A model generated the notes under the pieces. It was not told the origin of the DNA. It saw only the letters and a list, made by a program, of their open reading frames with translations, and made no database searches. Shown here one piece after another: positions 11,357 through 22,023 of a DNA stretch of 64,000 nucleotides (position 1 is its first letter; each line of letters starts with the position of its first letter). The translations under genes and the position numbers were made by a program. The stretch comes from a bacterium. GTDB lineage: Bacteria > Bacillota_I > Bacilli_A > Mycoplasmatales > Mycoplasmoidaceae. The stretch lies in the NCBI GenBank assembly GCA_017394375.1, contig JAFPYV010000047.1, positions 6,475-70,474 on the forward strand, in the 5' to 3' direction.

Positions 11357-12919
11357 ACTATTATTTTCTTTACTTTGAACATGCTTTTTAATCAAAATTG
11401 GCTTGATTTCCCAAATCCTTGTTTTTGGATTTAATGCTTTTTGCTTATAAGCAGCTTGCTTTACTTCAGCTGGAGTATATTCATCTAGAATAATTGGAAA
11501 ACCTTTAAATACGTTTGCGTAAAATTTATATTTGGTTAGTACAATATGACTACTGTGCATATACCAGTGGATGGGAATTAATAAGAAGAACGAAACCACA
11601 CAAACACATAAAACAATAATACATACAATATAAAAGTTATTTGAATTGTATTGACCTACTAATGCTCCAGTGTGGTAAGTGCAAATTGGTCCCCCAATAG
11701 CAGTACCAATCATTCCTCCTACTGCAATCATTAACATGGTTAAACCTGATTCTAAATCAACAGCATCTGTTTTATCATGATATCTAGCTAATGGTAAAGA
11801 AATGGAGTAAATGTTTGGCAAAATTGTATAAGCAACCAAAGGCAAAATAATCGTAAAAGCAAAAATAGCTCCAGGGGATTTAGCTCCCACACAAATTAAT
11901 AAACAAATAGTAACTACAATGACTCCTAGCACTAAATAATAAAGATTAGGGAAAGTCCGACCATTGGCAAATCATCCCCCAACTTGGTTACCAGTGGTAC
12001 TTGCTAACCCGTAAATTGCTAGGAGTAAAGCTAAATATTGCGGAGCTTGTGCAATCACTCCTACCCCATCAGCAACTCATTCTTTTTGTAGTAAAGGATA
12101 AACGATAAAAATTGCTAAAAAGATGAGTAAGCCAAAAATCATGGCTAAATCAAATGGGTAATATAAGAAGATTGATAATTGTTTTCAAGGATTTTTATTA
12201 CCCCCAGCAATTGGGATATTCTTGGAAATCACGAACATAATTAATGCACCTGACCCAAGAGTAAGAATTCCAGTAATGATAAATGCTCATCTTCAATATT
12301 GAGCATACATGGCTAATTCACGGTAGTGGTTTAAGAAAACTAAATCCTTGGTTAGTAATTCATGCACACTAGTAGTTGGTAATCCTAAGGTAGAAGTATA
12401 AGTAAAAATCGGAACTAATGTGACAGTAGAAGCAAACACGGTAGTAAAGCATAATGCAACTGCTCCACCCCGTTTGTTCTTAGGTACTAGGGAACTAACT
12501 ACCACTGTACAAACAGCAAAGATGGCTCCGTGGAATACCCCACTTGCAAATCGAAAAAATAATAACATTGGGAAGTTAACACTTACCCCAATGATAATGT
12601 TGCACACCCCGTAAGCTAACGCTGAACCAACAATGATTCACTTGCGGTTTACTTTATAAAAGAACAATGGTACCAACGGGCATGCCACAATGATTCCTAC
12701 AAGGTAAATCGTTAATGATAAATCAACGTTGGTTTCGTTAACCCCATGGAAGGTTGCAACCAACGGTACAGCAATCCCTCCGGGGATGTATCAACCAATT
12801 CCTAAAGCAAAGGTTAAAACAGCAATACTAATTACCCCTACTCAGTTGGACTTTTCTTGGGGATCGTTGGGATCAATTGGCACGTTGTTTACTTTCTTTT
12901 TTTGACTAAATTTCAACAT
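11354..12919 (-). CDS. MFS transporter, copy 3 of 3, 521 aa
   Basis: First gene of the tandem transporter set. ATG 12919 begins MLKFSQKKKV. The protein has the YIPGGIAVPLVAT loop, RFASGVFHGAIFA in helix 4 and RYHDKTDAVDLESG in the C-half. It is more diverged from copies 1 and 2 than they are from each other; for example the C-terminus is RIWEIKPILIKKH. It has its own terminator, so it is probably transcribed separately. Polytopic membrane protein; substrate unknown. Confidence 0.85.
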
Positions 12920-12998
12920 TTTTTGATTTTATCAAAACGATAAATTTTTTATATTTTACACTAATTTTTAAATGATGATATTAAAATTTTTCAAGATT

Positions 12999-13036
12999 AT
13001 AAAAAATTATCTAGGCAATTAAATCCTAGATAATTT
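12999..13036 (-). terminator. Terminator of the pheS-pheT unit
   Basis: AAATTATCTAGG (13004-13015) pairs with CCTAGATAATTT (13025-13036) over 12 bp, followed by a T run on the minus strand. It lies just after the gene ending at 13041. Confidence 0.85.
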
Positions 13037-13040
13037 CTTG

Positions 13041-13505
13041 TTATTGTATTTTAACTTTTTGTAACTGGTTGTGATACTTTTTGGTTAGATTTTTTTCAAA
13101 ATAATAATTCATTAAAATAATACTATAAGGCGAAATAAACAACGTAAATAAACATCCAATCACGATTCATGATAACCAAATGTCAAATGCTTTAAGATAA
13201 ATTACACTTACTAGTGCAGCTGGTAAAACAATTCCTAGTCCAAACAATGGAATTAAATAAATGAGCAGTCAGTACTTAATGTAACTATTAATAAAACCTC
13301 TTCAGATTGTTCCTTCACATTGCTGATAAATGAGAGTTAATTGCTTAGACACAAAATAAATGTTCGCAATAAACAAGTACGTCACATATTTTTTTAAACT
13401 AGTCCGAATGTAATGAAATATTTGCTTAGCAATTAAAGCATCATGAAAGGTTAATTTAAGGTTTTTATACTTATCTCTTTCGTCTTGGAATTCTAACTTT
13501 TTCAC
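13041..13505 (-). CDS. Small membrane protein, 154 aa, unknown
   Basis: Not recognised. It lies 9 nt after pheT, so it is probably the third gene of the pheS-pheT transcript. The only plausible start is GTG 13505; a stop lies two codons upstream and there is no early in-frame ATG. The N-terminal 70 residues are charged and probably cytoplasmic (MKKLEFQDERDKYKNLKL). Two hydrophobic segments follow (around LLIYLIPLFGLGIVLPAALV and WIVIGCLFTLF), then a short basic tail. Two TGA codons encode Trp in the membrane part. Confidence 0.6.
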
Positions 13506-13514
13506 TTTTTACAA

Positions 13515-15920
13515 TTAGTTTAATTTATTATCGATAGCTTTCTTTACTTCTTCATCAATAGCAGCAATATCTTCTTTAGTTAAAGTTCTTACTGGATTGA
13601 TGACATAGTTGAAAGTAATAACTTTGGTTGGTTCATTTGCAGGCATGTAAACATCTCTTATTGTAATTTCACCAAAGCCTTGAATTTTACTGCGTAATTC
13701 CTTGCGTAGTTGGTGCAACATTAGTGAAGCATCAAAAGTTTTTGCTACTGTTGCATTAATATCTCTGGTAATACTTGGAATCTTATCTACTACGTGGTAT
13801 TCTTCTTTTTCAATTTGTTTAGCAATATCACATAATGCTTCTAGATTCAATTCTAGATAGTACACTGACGCGTTGTCTACTTCAATGATAAAGTTTTCAA
13901 ATTGCTTGTTAACAATACCAATGTAACCAAGGTATTTGTTTTCATAGCGAATGCTATATAAACGAACAAATTGTTCATTTGGATCGTCTTCATCAATTTC
14001 AAATTGAATGGTAGTGTGGCAAATCATTTGACCAATGTGGTGTAATAAGTTGAAAATTAAACCTAAGTTTAAATTTCTGCCCCCAATAATCTTATTATCA
14101 CTAATGCTAATATCAGTGTCAAATAATGCTCCTAGCATCATTGAAGTATGAGAATTATTTTCTCAGTAGATGTTTGCTACTTCAAAGATATTTTTAACTA
14201 GGTAATTCTTCTTACTAAAGTTGGTTTGATCAACGTTATACAAACTAGAGAACAAAGTGTGTTTCATTACTTCACGTTCACTACTAATTGGGTTTAGTAA
14301 GCATTGTTCTTCGTCGTTGTATTGACTGTGGTATTGTTGGTGTAAATCCTTCTTGGAAGTTAAACGATACGTCTTTACTTCATAACAACCAAGGTCAACT
14401 AAATAAGTACGAACGCGATTAACATTATCATAAACATAAGTATCAGAATCACCAATTAATTGGGCGGTAATTGGTTCAGGAGTTAATAAGTTAACGTTCA
14501 CAAATCGAAGGGCTTCTTCAATCAGATCATTGTCATTGTCAAAGTCAGTGCGGTATGGTGGAATGTAGAAACAATCTTCATCTGAATCATAACTAATACC
14601 TAATAAATCTAATTGGTGAATTACTTTAGATTCATCAAAGTCTTTGTAACTTGTTAACTTTGCAAACAATTCTTTTCAAGTACATGCAAGTTTTAAGTAT
14701 GGTTTCATTACGTATGCACTAATGTATGGAACGCATGCTTGAGTAGTTGGGAATAAAGTACGCATATAGTGATTAGCAAATCAGAATGAACTTGCTTTGG
14801 TTGCTAATCTTGCGTTGTAACTATCATATTGAATTTCTTTTAAAATTTTGCCAATGTGATATGCGTTGACGTCCCCATATAATAAGTAGAAACCTTTTTC
14901 TTCAAATTTAGGAGTGAAGTTAGCATCTGCTAATACTCCAATCATCGCAACTACTTGGTTTTTTGATAATAATAACAACGTGTCTTTTGGAATAGCATAG
15001 TAGTTACCAGTTGGATTATTCATTAAGCATTCCCGTTCACTTTTAATAACGTGTAATGTTTTAATATCTAAACTCGAAGTTAGGGGAATGAAACTATAAG
15101 CAAAATAATGGGATAACTTTAGGGCATATGCATCAGCTAAATTATCTGCTTTTAAAAAGTTGTGAGCAAGAATCATGCGAGTACTATATTGTGGTAAAGC
15201 ATTTTCTTCATTAAATTGAAGTAAACCACAAACATCAGTGCATTTAACATTGTCAATATTCTTGTCAATAATTTTTTCAACTTTTAATTCATAATTTAGA
15301 TCTCAGTATGCTAGTAAAGCAATGGCAATTGGTAATAAACCATTTAAATAACCAGCGTTGGTTGCTAAGGTTAAGTCAAAAATATCATCATTCAACATCA
15401 AATATTTAATTCAACCTTTTGCTCCTACTTCTAAGTGGAATGGTTCATCCATGTTACCTTGTTCTTCAAGATCAATAATACCTTTGCAATCAACTGGTAG
15501 CATGTATGGAGCAATTGCTGGGAATAATTCAAATAAACCACAAAGCATTCCACAAGAACTAATTCCGCGGATTTCACGTGGTTCAATGATTCTTCCGTCT
15601 GGCATTACAGTGTTTAATTTTGCCATAATGGTGTACATACCAGTATGAACGTTAGGTGCTCCACATACAATCGTGTATGTTTGTTTACCATCGTTTACTT
15701 TACATACATGTAAGTGGTCAGACTTTGGGTGGTTATAACAAAGTTCAACTTTAACCACGCTGTAATCATCTTCATTTAAATTACAACTATGAATTTCTTC
15801 AACTTCAATTCCTAATGAACTGAATGCATTAATTCATTCATGATTAGCTAATGGCACTTGGCTTAAGTCAACATTCATTTGTTTAAATAAGTGAAGCATG
15901 CTATTTTTTGAAATAATCAT
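13515..15920 (-). CDS. pheT: Phenylalanyl-tRNA synthetase beta subunit, 801 aa
   Basis: Pairs with PheS (22 nt upstream) as the alpha2-beta2 enzyme charging tRNA-Phe. Domains in order: N-terminal helical part; an EMAP/TRBD-type tRNA-binding domain (KVELCYNHPKSDHLHVCKV to the GAPNVHTGM region, about residues 55-150); the B3/B4 editing domain (about 210-400); the B5 and catalytic-like domains; and a C-terminal anticodon-binding ferredoxin-like domain (about 700-801). Length is normal. The editing domain is degenerate: where most bacteria have a conserved R-T-E-A-S-x-R-F-E-R-G segment this protein has R-L-A-T-K-A-S-S-F-W-F, so the acidic editing residue is replaced by Lys. Editing loss in mycoplasma PheRS is known from the literature. 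Ribosome site GGAAAGAGAG precedes ATG 15920. Confidence 0.95.
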
Positions 15921-15942
15921 AATTTATTATCTCTCTTTCCAA

Positions 15943-16944
15943 TTATTTGAATTGTTTTAAGAAATTGAAGTCATTCGCATAGAAATTCCGAATGTCTTCG
16001 ACTTGGTACTTCAACATTGCAAAGCGTTCTACGCCTAAACCAAAGGCAATGCCTTGGTATTTGTCAGGATCTAGTCCCAAGTTACGAATTACATTCTTGT
16101 GGACTACTCCTGCCCCCATTACTTCAATTCAACTACTGTGCTTGCAAGTAGGGCAACCCTTACCATGACATTTGAAGCAACTAATATCAACTTCAAAACT
16201 AGGTTCAGTGAATGGGAAGAATGATAAGCGGTAACGCGTCTTAATTTGGTTACCAAAGAATTTCTTTAGCATGTAGTCCGTTATTCACTTCAAATTAGCA
16301 ATATTTAATTTGTCTTTAATTCAAATCATATCGATTTGCATGAATTGGTGACTGTGCGTTGCATCGTCATCATCCTTACGGTATACAGGTCCGTAAGAGC
16401 AAATCCGAATATCATTGCGTTTTTCTTTAACAAGACTAGTGAAATATGCACTATAAGAAGTATTTTGAGTTTTTAAAATTGTTAGTGGATCAAAGAAGAA
16501 AGAATCGTGCATGGCTCTTGATGGGTGAGTTTCAGGAATATTTAGCACGTCAAAGTTTCAATAGGTTGAAACAATATCATCCCCGCACTTGATATCAAAA
16601 CCAAGTTCTTTGAAGATGCCTAATAATTCATCATTAACTTGTTCCAAAATGTGAAAACGACCAAATTCAAGGGTATCGGTAGCATCTTTTACTACATAGT
16701 GAACATTATTGTTGGTTTTAGCAAATTCATTGCGAACAGTAATAAAGTCTTCTTGTAAAAAGACTTTTGTTTGGTTAATTTGCATTCCAATGGTTCTTTT
16801 TTCTTGAACATCGCTAGCTTTTGCTAGTTGGCTTTGCAAATCATCAATTAATTGTTTACTTAACTTATTTTTAATTTCTACTAATTCAGTTAGGTTCTTA
16901 GCAGTTCTTAATTTTGTTAAGATTTCTTGTTTATCGTAATTCAT
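15943..16944 (-). CDS. pheS: Phenylalanyl-tRNA synthetase alpha subunit, 333 aa
   Basis: Catalytic subunit of PheRS, class II. The N-terminal coiled-coil arm covers about residues 1-90. The core follows with the class II motif region [16 protein letters not shown] and [20 protein letters not shown], ending in the motif 3 region before [13 protein letters not shown]. Length is normal for the family. ATG 16944 has AAAGGAAATAAG directly upstream. It is the first gene of pheS-pheT-13041, with a TATAAT box about 30 nt upstream. Three TGA codons encode Trp. Confidence 0.95.
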
Positions 16945-16973
16945 CTTATTTCCTTTGCAAATTACTAGTAATT

Positions 16974-16979
16974 ATTATA
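16974..16979 (-). promoter_or_regulatory. -10 box of the pheS-pheT unit
   Basis: A perfect TATAAT on the minus strand would start RNA about 20-25 nt before ATG 16944. That leader is too short for a T-box. No clear -35 is visible, as is common in mollicutes. Confidence 0.5.
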
Positions 16980-17037
16980 TTTTATTAATTAACTTTTAAA
17001 AGGATAACTATTAGAAAAATACTTTATAAATTAACTA

Positions 17038-17078
17038 AATAAAAAGATATGGTAGCTTAAACTCCCATACCTTTTTTA
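17038..17078 (-). terminator. Terminator after rplT
   Basis: On the minus strand GGTATGG pairs with CCATATC (one G-U pair) across an 11-nt loop, followed by CTTTTTA. It lies about 20 nt after the rplT stop and ends the infC operon. Confidence 0.65.
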
Positions 17079-17096
17079 TTAATTTGTGATTAGTTA

Positions 17097-17441
17097 TTAA
17101 GCCATTACTTGCTTAACTAATGTGTTAAAAGCAGGTAAATCATTGAAGGCTAATTCAGCTAGCATCTTGCGGTTGATATCAATTTTCTTTTCGTGCAATT
17201 TTGCCATGAATTTACTGTAGGTATAACCTAATGCTCTTACTGCAGAATTAATGCGGGCAATTCAAAGTTCCCGGAATTGGGTTTTCTTTGCTCTACGACT
17301 AGCAAATGCATATTGACCAGCCCGAATAACAGTTTGACGTGCAATCCGGTAAGAAATATGTCTAGTTCCAAAACTACCTTCCGCTTGATTTAATCATTTT
17401 TTTCTACGATTTCTTGTAGCAGGTCCACCTTTTACTCTCAT
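17097..17441 (-). CDS. rplT: 50S ribosomal protein L20, 114 aa
   Basis: Large-subunit protein and, in Firmicutes, the repressor of its own operon through the infC leader. The basic N-terminus MRVKGGPATRNRRKKWL and the segments RQTVIRAGQYAFASRR and FRELWIARINSAVR are typical of L20, and the length is near the usual 118. A strong AAAGGAGGT ribosome site precedes ATG 17441, 16 nt after rpmI. Third gene of infC-rpmI-rplT. Confidence 0.97.
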
Positions 17442-17457
17442 GTGTCTTTACCTCCTT

Positions 17458-17658
17458 TTACTTATCTTGTAGTAGATAGCGATCCCGGTGTTTGTCAGAT
17501 AGAGAAATAATGCTATCTTTTCTTAGATGACGTTTTTGTTTAGTTGTTTTATTTCTTGCAAGGTGAGAACGATATGCATGTTTGTGCTTTAGTTCACCAC
17601 TAGCAGTTTCATGAAAACGTTTAGCAAACGCACGTTTAGTTTTCATTTTAAGTTTCAT
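17458..17658 (-). CDS. rpmI: 50S ribosomal protein L35, 66 aa
   Basis: Small, highly basic large-subunit protein. [20 protein letters not shown] is the family signature, and [17 protein letters not shown] near the C-terminus fits. ATG 17658 lies only 3 nt after the infC stop, with its ribosome site AAAGGAAAATAAG inside the end of infC, which implies translational coupling. Confidence 0.95.
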   Translation of the reverse strand: MKLKMKTKRAFAKRFHETASGELKHKHAYRSHLARNKTTKQKRHLRKDSIISLSDKHRDRYLLQDK

Positions 17659-17661
17659 ATC

Positions 17662-18228
17662 TTATTTTCCTTTCTTTGGTTCTAAGATGCCTTCGTAAGC
17701 AGTCGGACTCACCATTTTAAGCGGACTTCGTACGTTGACAATATCACCAACTAAAGCTAATAACTTATTAAAAACATCATAAATAAGTTCTTTTTTGGTT
17801 AACATGCGTCCTTTGGCATTAACCACAATTCGCACGACATCACCATCAGCAATTCATTCTTTAATGTGATCAGCATTTCAAGATAAATCGTTATCACCAA
17901 TGGTTGGTTTTACTTTAACTTCTTTAACTTTAATTTTCTTTTGATTCTTTTTATTGTCTTTGGCTTTGCGTTGTTGATCGTACACGTATTTGCCGTAATC
18001 CATAATCTTGCACACAATGTTGGGAACTTTATTGCTAATAAGCACTAGATCAAGGTTCTTATCTTGTGCCAATCGTAACGCAACGTCTCGCTTGGTAATG
18101 CCAAGATTTTGTCCATCACTGTCAATTAAAGTGAATTCTTTAAATTTAATTTCGTTGTTAATTAAATTGTTGTATTTGTTGTTATTAATACTTCGTGGTT
18201 TGTTGTTAATGCTATTTTGAGCGAACAT
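17662..18228 (-). CDS. infC: Translation initiation factor IF-3, 188 aa
   Basis: Binds the 30S subunit and checks start-codon selection. N-domain signature: INNEIKFKEFTLIDSDGQNLG. Linker and C-domain: CKIMDYGKYVYDQQRKAKD, then VKPTIGDNDL and a GDVVRIVVNAKGR strand. It starts at ATG rather than the rare codon used in some bacteria, so start-codon autoregulation is not evident. Ribosome site: GAGGTAAT. It is the first gene of infC-rpmI-rplT and carries a long leader with an attenuator-like hairpin. Confidence 0.95.
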
Positions 18229-18370
18229 ATTACCTCATAAAAAAAGCTTTTAGGGAAATAACAAAAAGTTACTTCTCCAAAAGCATATATTTTTCAATAT
18301 TTTTGTTTTAACCTAGTGCATCAGCAAGGATGACAAGGTGAGTGTTATTAACTTCTTTTTTATTTTTGTA
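18229..18370 (-). promoter_or_regulatory. infC leader, probable L20-type attenuator
   Basis: About 140 nt of untranslated leader lie between the TATAAT box and infC. The leader ends in a terminator-like hairpin directly before the infC ribosome site. In Firmicutes the same operon is controlled by L20 binding its leader and favouring termination, and this arrangement is what that mechanism needs. The upstream part holds short stems around CACCTTGTC/GCACTAGG, but I could not fold it by hand reliably. Confidence 0.6.
18238..18284 (-). terminator. Attenuator hairpin in the infC leader
   Basis: On the minus strand two 17-nt arms (18268-18284 and 18246-18262) pair with few mismatches around TTTTT. 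Seven T residues follow at once and then the GAGGTAAT ribosome site. Its place upstream of a start codon rather than after a gene marks it as an attenuator. Confidence 0.7.
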
Positions 18371-18378
18371 TGCTATAA

Positions 18379-18384
18379 ATTATA
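18379..18384 (-). promoter_or_regulatory. -10 box of the infC operon
   Basis: A perfect TATAAT on the minus strand, preceded by TAG. RNA would start near 18371, giving the roughly 140-nt infC leader. Confidence 0.5.
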
Positions 18385-18427
18385 CTAAAAAAAATTAAAA
18401 ATAATTAATTTATTTATTTTCTAATCT

Positions 18428-19114
18428 TTAAGCAGGTTTTTTAGCATCATTACTTGCAGCAGTAGTTTGATCATTAGGATTTGGTCTTACTTGTGCTGGA
18501 ACTACGCCTGGGGGTAATCTAAATAACATGATTTCTTGGGTATTTCAATCAAAAGGAAGATTAACCCGCAATGGGAATCTAGTTAGTAAATAACCAGTGA
18601 TGTATTCATTTTGTAAAAAATTAACAAATTGAATATAACGTTGTTCATCCTTCTTAAAGTTTTCGATGTTGTCCCCTGTTTGTTTTAGGGTATCAGCTAA
18701 AGCTCTATCAATTTGTTCTTGGGTTAATTTCAAATGGAATTGATTTTGCAAATCATCATAAATTAATTCCTTTTCAATTTCCCGTTCAGCCATGACGTTT
18801 AATTGTTCATCAGTTCGACTTGGATATAATGGCTTTAGCACATCCTTCATTTTATTTACTTCGTCTTGATCAATGTCAAATTCATAATAAGGGCCAATGA
18901 ATTCCATAATTTTACTAAAGAAAGTATTTTTTAACAGAATTTGTTTTAAAGCATCATTAACTTTCTTAATTTTTTCATTTTCAGGAAGATCTTTAAATGC
19001 TTCCATTAATTGTTTTTGGTGTTGTTGAATCATATCCCGATCAAGGTAAACTTGATCAGCAACAATTTCTTTTTCAAAGTTAATTGATAATTTTTTAATA
19101 ATCTTTGATTTCAT
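18428..19114 (-). CDS. MPN555-like protein with trigger-factor-like fold, 228 aa
   Basis: Resembles the mycoplasma protein MPN555 (MG377 in M. genitalium), whose structure resembles trigger factor/SurA chaperones. Matching segments from memory: a DQVYLDRDMIQQHQ-type start, EAFKDLPENEK, LKQILLKNTFFSKIMEFIGPYYEF, EIEKELIYDDLQ and a C-terminal LQNEYITGYLLTRFPLRVNL. It is all-helical and soluble. It carries an extra 35-residue Pro/Ala/Asn-rich tail (PPGVVPAQVRPNPND) beyond the known fold. A chaperone role is inferred from the fold only. It stands alone between the infC operon and an ABC permease. Confidence 0.6.
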
Positions 19115-19182
19115 AAAACTTAGTTTTTATCCTTAAAAATAATTATATAAATAATTTAATAATTCTTTGTTTAATGTAATAA

Positions 19183-20133
19183 TTACCGTGCACTTCAAGA
19201 AAAGCACTTTCAACTAATTAGGTTAAATCCTAGCACAATCACCCACGGGAATATCAAACATAAAATTTTTTGTCATGGATCATAAAAAGATACATAAGTA
19301 GCAGGTTCCAAATAATCCATTAAAAACTCTCAGAAATTCTTGGGGTGTGGAAATGGATAGGTTGAACCATAAATTAAGAAGTGATGAGTTACCATAAATA
19401 TGTTATGACTGGAGGTAGTTCAATAATAATAGTTAATGTTGACTAAGGTAAGTGGATAGTTCAACGGTGAAAATAAATTAATGTATTTAATTGCTTGCAC
19501 TTTTGCCAAATCTCCAGGCGGAACAATCGTACCACTTAAAATAAAAGAAATAAATAAGACTGCAATCCCAATCATTGGAATTGGACTTGGGTTTTTTAAA
19601 GTTGTACCAATTAATAGTCCTAAACTGATTGAAACTAACACCAAGCAAACAATTGCATAAAAAACACTAAAAGCATCTTGAATATTGAAATAATCAACAA
19701 TATGCACGTTCATGAATATTAGCCAGTATATTTCGCACAATAAAACTGATAAAAATGACAGTAATGCAAAATAAGTACCAGCAATGACCATGTAATAAAA
19801 AGCCCCAATGTGGGCTTGCCCAATCTTTTTTAGTAAAATTGATTTTTTAATTTCAACTAGCAAGAGGGGAGCAGTAAACAAAGGCACAGGGGTAGCAGAC
19901 AAGGGGACAAACAAAATGTTACTACTAGCAAAAGCAGTGTAGTCTTGTTTGGTAGGAATATCAATTAAATAACAAAGCAAAACTACACAAAATGGAAACA
20001 AAAAAACAATGATAGGACCAATTTTATTTTTTCAAAAAAAAGTATTGATCAAAAACAAGATCGCTTTGGTACTTTTTAACCGGGTAATTTCAGATTTAAA
20101 TTCCTGTTTAACGTTTTTTGTTTTAACGACCAT
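19183..20133 (-). CDS. ABC-2 type transporter permease, 316 aa
   Basis: Integral membrane protein with about six helices: one after a basic N-terminus (MVVKTKNVKQEFKSEITRLK), then FPFCVVLLCYLIDIP, an amphipathic KKSILLKKIGQAHIGAFYY loop, and a run of helices that includes VLVSISLGLLIGTTL and AVLFISFILSGTIVPPGDL. The G-T-x-x-P-P-G segment before the last helix is typical of ABC-2 exporters. No ATPase gene is adjacent; the nearest is at 23385 on the same strand, three genes away, and could be its partner. Substrate unknown. TGA encodes Trp several times near the C-terminus. Confidence 0.7.
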
Positions 20134-20198
20134 ACTTTATTAATTATAATTAAATTAATAAAATTAAGTAAGAGCATTTTTTAAATTAATTCAAAGAT

Positions 20199-20240
20199 AG
20201 AAAAAAAGATTATCTCCAACTTAGGAAATAATCTTTTTTG
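20199..20240 (-). terminator. Terminator after thrS
   Basis: AAAAGATTAT and ATAATCTTTT form a 10-bp stem with a T run on either strand. It lies 16 nt beyond the thrS stop. Confidence 0.75.
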
Positions 20241-20255
20241 GTTTATTACATCAAA

Positions 20256-21977
20256 CTACTTAGTGTGGTGCTTGATGTTGTCTTGCAACATTGAAATGAA
20301 TTCATCAACCTTCATTTCTTTCGTTGCTTCTTCACCATACTTACGTACAGTGATAATTTTATTTTTAACTTCGTTTTCACCAATCACAATTTGATAAGGA
20401 ATTTTTTGAGTTTGAGCATCATGAATCTTCTTTGATAATCGTTCTTCACTGTTATCAATAGTGGTGCGGATATCAAATTCACGAAGTTGTTTTTCTACTT
20501 CTAACGCATAATCCATTCATTCAGGTTTAATTGGAATAATGACAACTTGATCAGGTGCTAGTCATAAAGGTAATTTACCCTTAGTTTGTTCTAGTAAAAT
20601 TGCCACAAACCGTTCATAAGTACCAATTGCAGAAACGTGAATCATGATTGGGCGTTTTTCAGTATTATCTTTATCTTTGTAAGTTAATTTAAAACGTTCT
20701 GGAAGTAAGAAGTCTAGTTGAATGGTAGAAACAGTTACAGTATGACCTAAAGCTGATTTAGCTTGGAAGTCAATCTTTGGACCATAGAAAGCTGCTTCCC
20801 CAATTTCTTCTTTATAATGAACACCTAATTCCTTAAGAGCTTCTCTTAATTGGTTTTCAGCGTTCTTTCACATTTCAGGATTATCGTAGAATTTTGCTTT
20901 ATCTTTTGGATCGTGTAAAGATAAATCAACGCTACAGAATTCAATTCCTAAAACGGAATGAATATCTTTTAGCATTTCATAAGTTCGCTTGATTTCGGAT
21001 TTAATTTGGTCAGGGCGAGCAAAGATATGAATATCAGCCAAATCCATTGTTCGAACCCGTTCAAGACCAGTTAAACCCCCACTTGCTTCGTAACGGTGCA
21101 AAATTGAGTCTTCACTTAATCGAATTGGTAAATCCTTATAAGATGGTTGGAAACTGCGATACACCAACACGTGGTGTGGACAGGTCATTGGCCGTAAAAC
21201 TAACGATTCCCCATCAGGTAAAGTAATTTCTGGGAACATGTTGTCTTTATAGTGAGCATAGTGTCCACTAGTTTTATAAAGATCAACACTACCTAAAATA
21301 GGAGTAGATACTGGAGTGAAGTGGTATTTAAATTCCACGCCATTAATGAACTTGGATAGTGCATCTTTCAATGCAAACCCACGTGGTAATCATAATGGTA
21401 AACCTTGACCAGCCAATGGATCTAATCTAAAAATTTTTAAATCATCACCAATTTTACGGTGGTCACGTTCTTTACGTTCTTTATCGTATTGCATGAATGC
21501 ATCAGCTTCTGCTTTATCAGCAAAGGCAATTGCATTAATGCGCACTAGGGTTTCATTATGATCATCATTTAATCATTTTGTACCCCCAATGCTTAATAGT
21601 TTAAAGACTTTAATTGTCTTAACGTCAAATGGAACTTTTAGTTCATAGCCAAAACTGTACACATTTTGACCATTGACGTTGTAGAAATTAGAAGGTTGGG
21701 TATTGTGTTCGCTAAAGTATTGTTCGTATTTGTTTAAATGATTCTTGGAACCAACAGTAATTTTTCCTGCTAAATCAATAAGATCATAGCAAGCAATTTC
21801 AATGTTTTGTAAATCATTGCTGGAAATGATTTGCTTAGTGCTAAATTCCACAAAGCAACCATTTTCGTTAATACTGATGTTAGCTAGTTCAACCCCGTAC
21901 TTTTGTTGAAGGACGGATGCTAAAACCAAACTACCAGCAATATTTAGTTCCTTTTCTACTTTGAACTTTTCACTCAT
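20256..21977 (-). CDS. thrS: Threonyl-tRNA synthetase, editing-defective, 573 aa
   Basis: Class II synthetase charging tRNA-Thr. The catalytic core is intact: DYALSKFI-type entry at [20 protein letters not shown], the [14 protein letters not shown] zinc-site segment (Cys and His present), [20 protein letters not shown] (motif 2) and a C-terminal anticodon domain ([28 protein letters not shown]). There is no N-terminal TGS domain. In the N-terminal editing domain the usual HxxxH is N-I-A-G-S (residues 12-16), and the usual C-x-x-x-H is G-Y-E-L-K (110-114). All four editing-site residues are therefore gone, so mischarged Ser-tRNA-Thr is probably not hydrolysed in cis. Downstream of ssb by 46 nt, probably co-transcribed. 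Confidence 0.95.
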
Positions 21978-22023
21978 TTTGTCCGTGTAAAAAAATTAGT
22001 TTAAATTTTTAATTGTATTGTAA

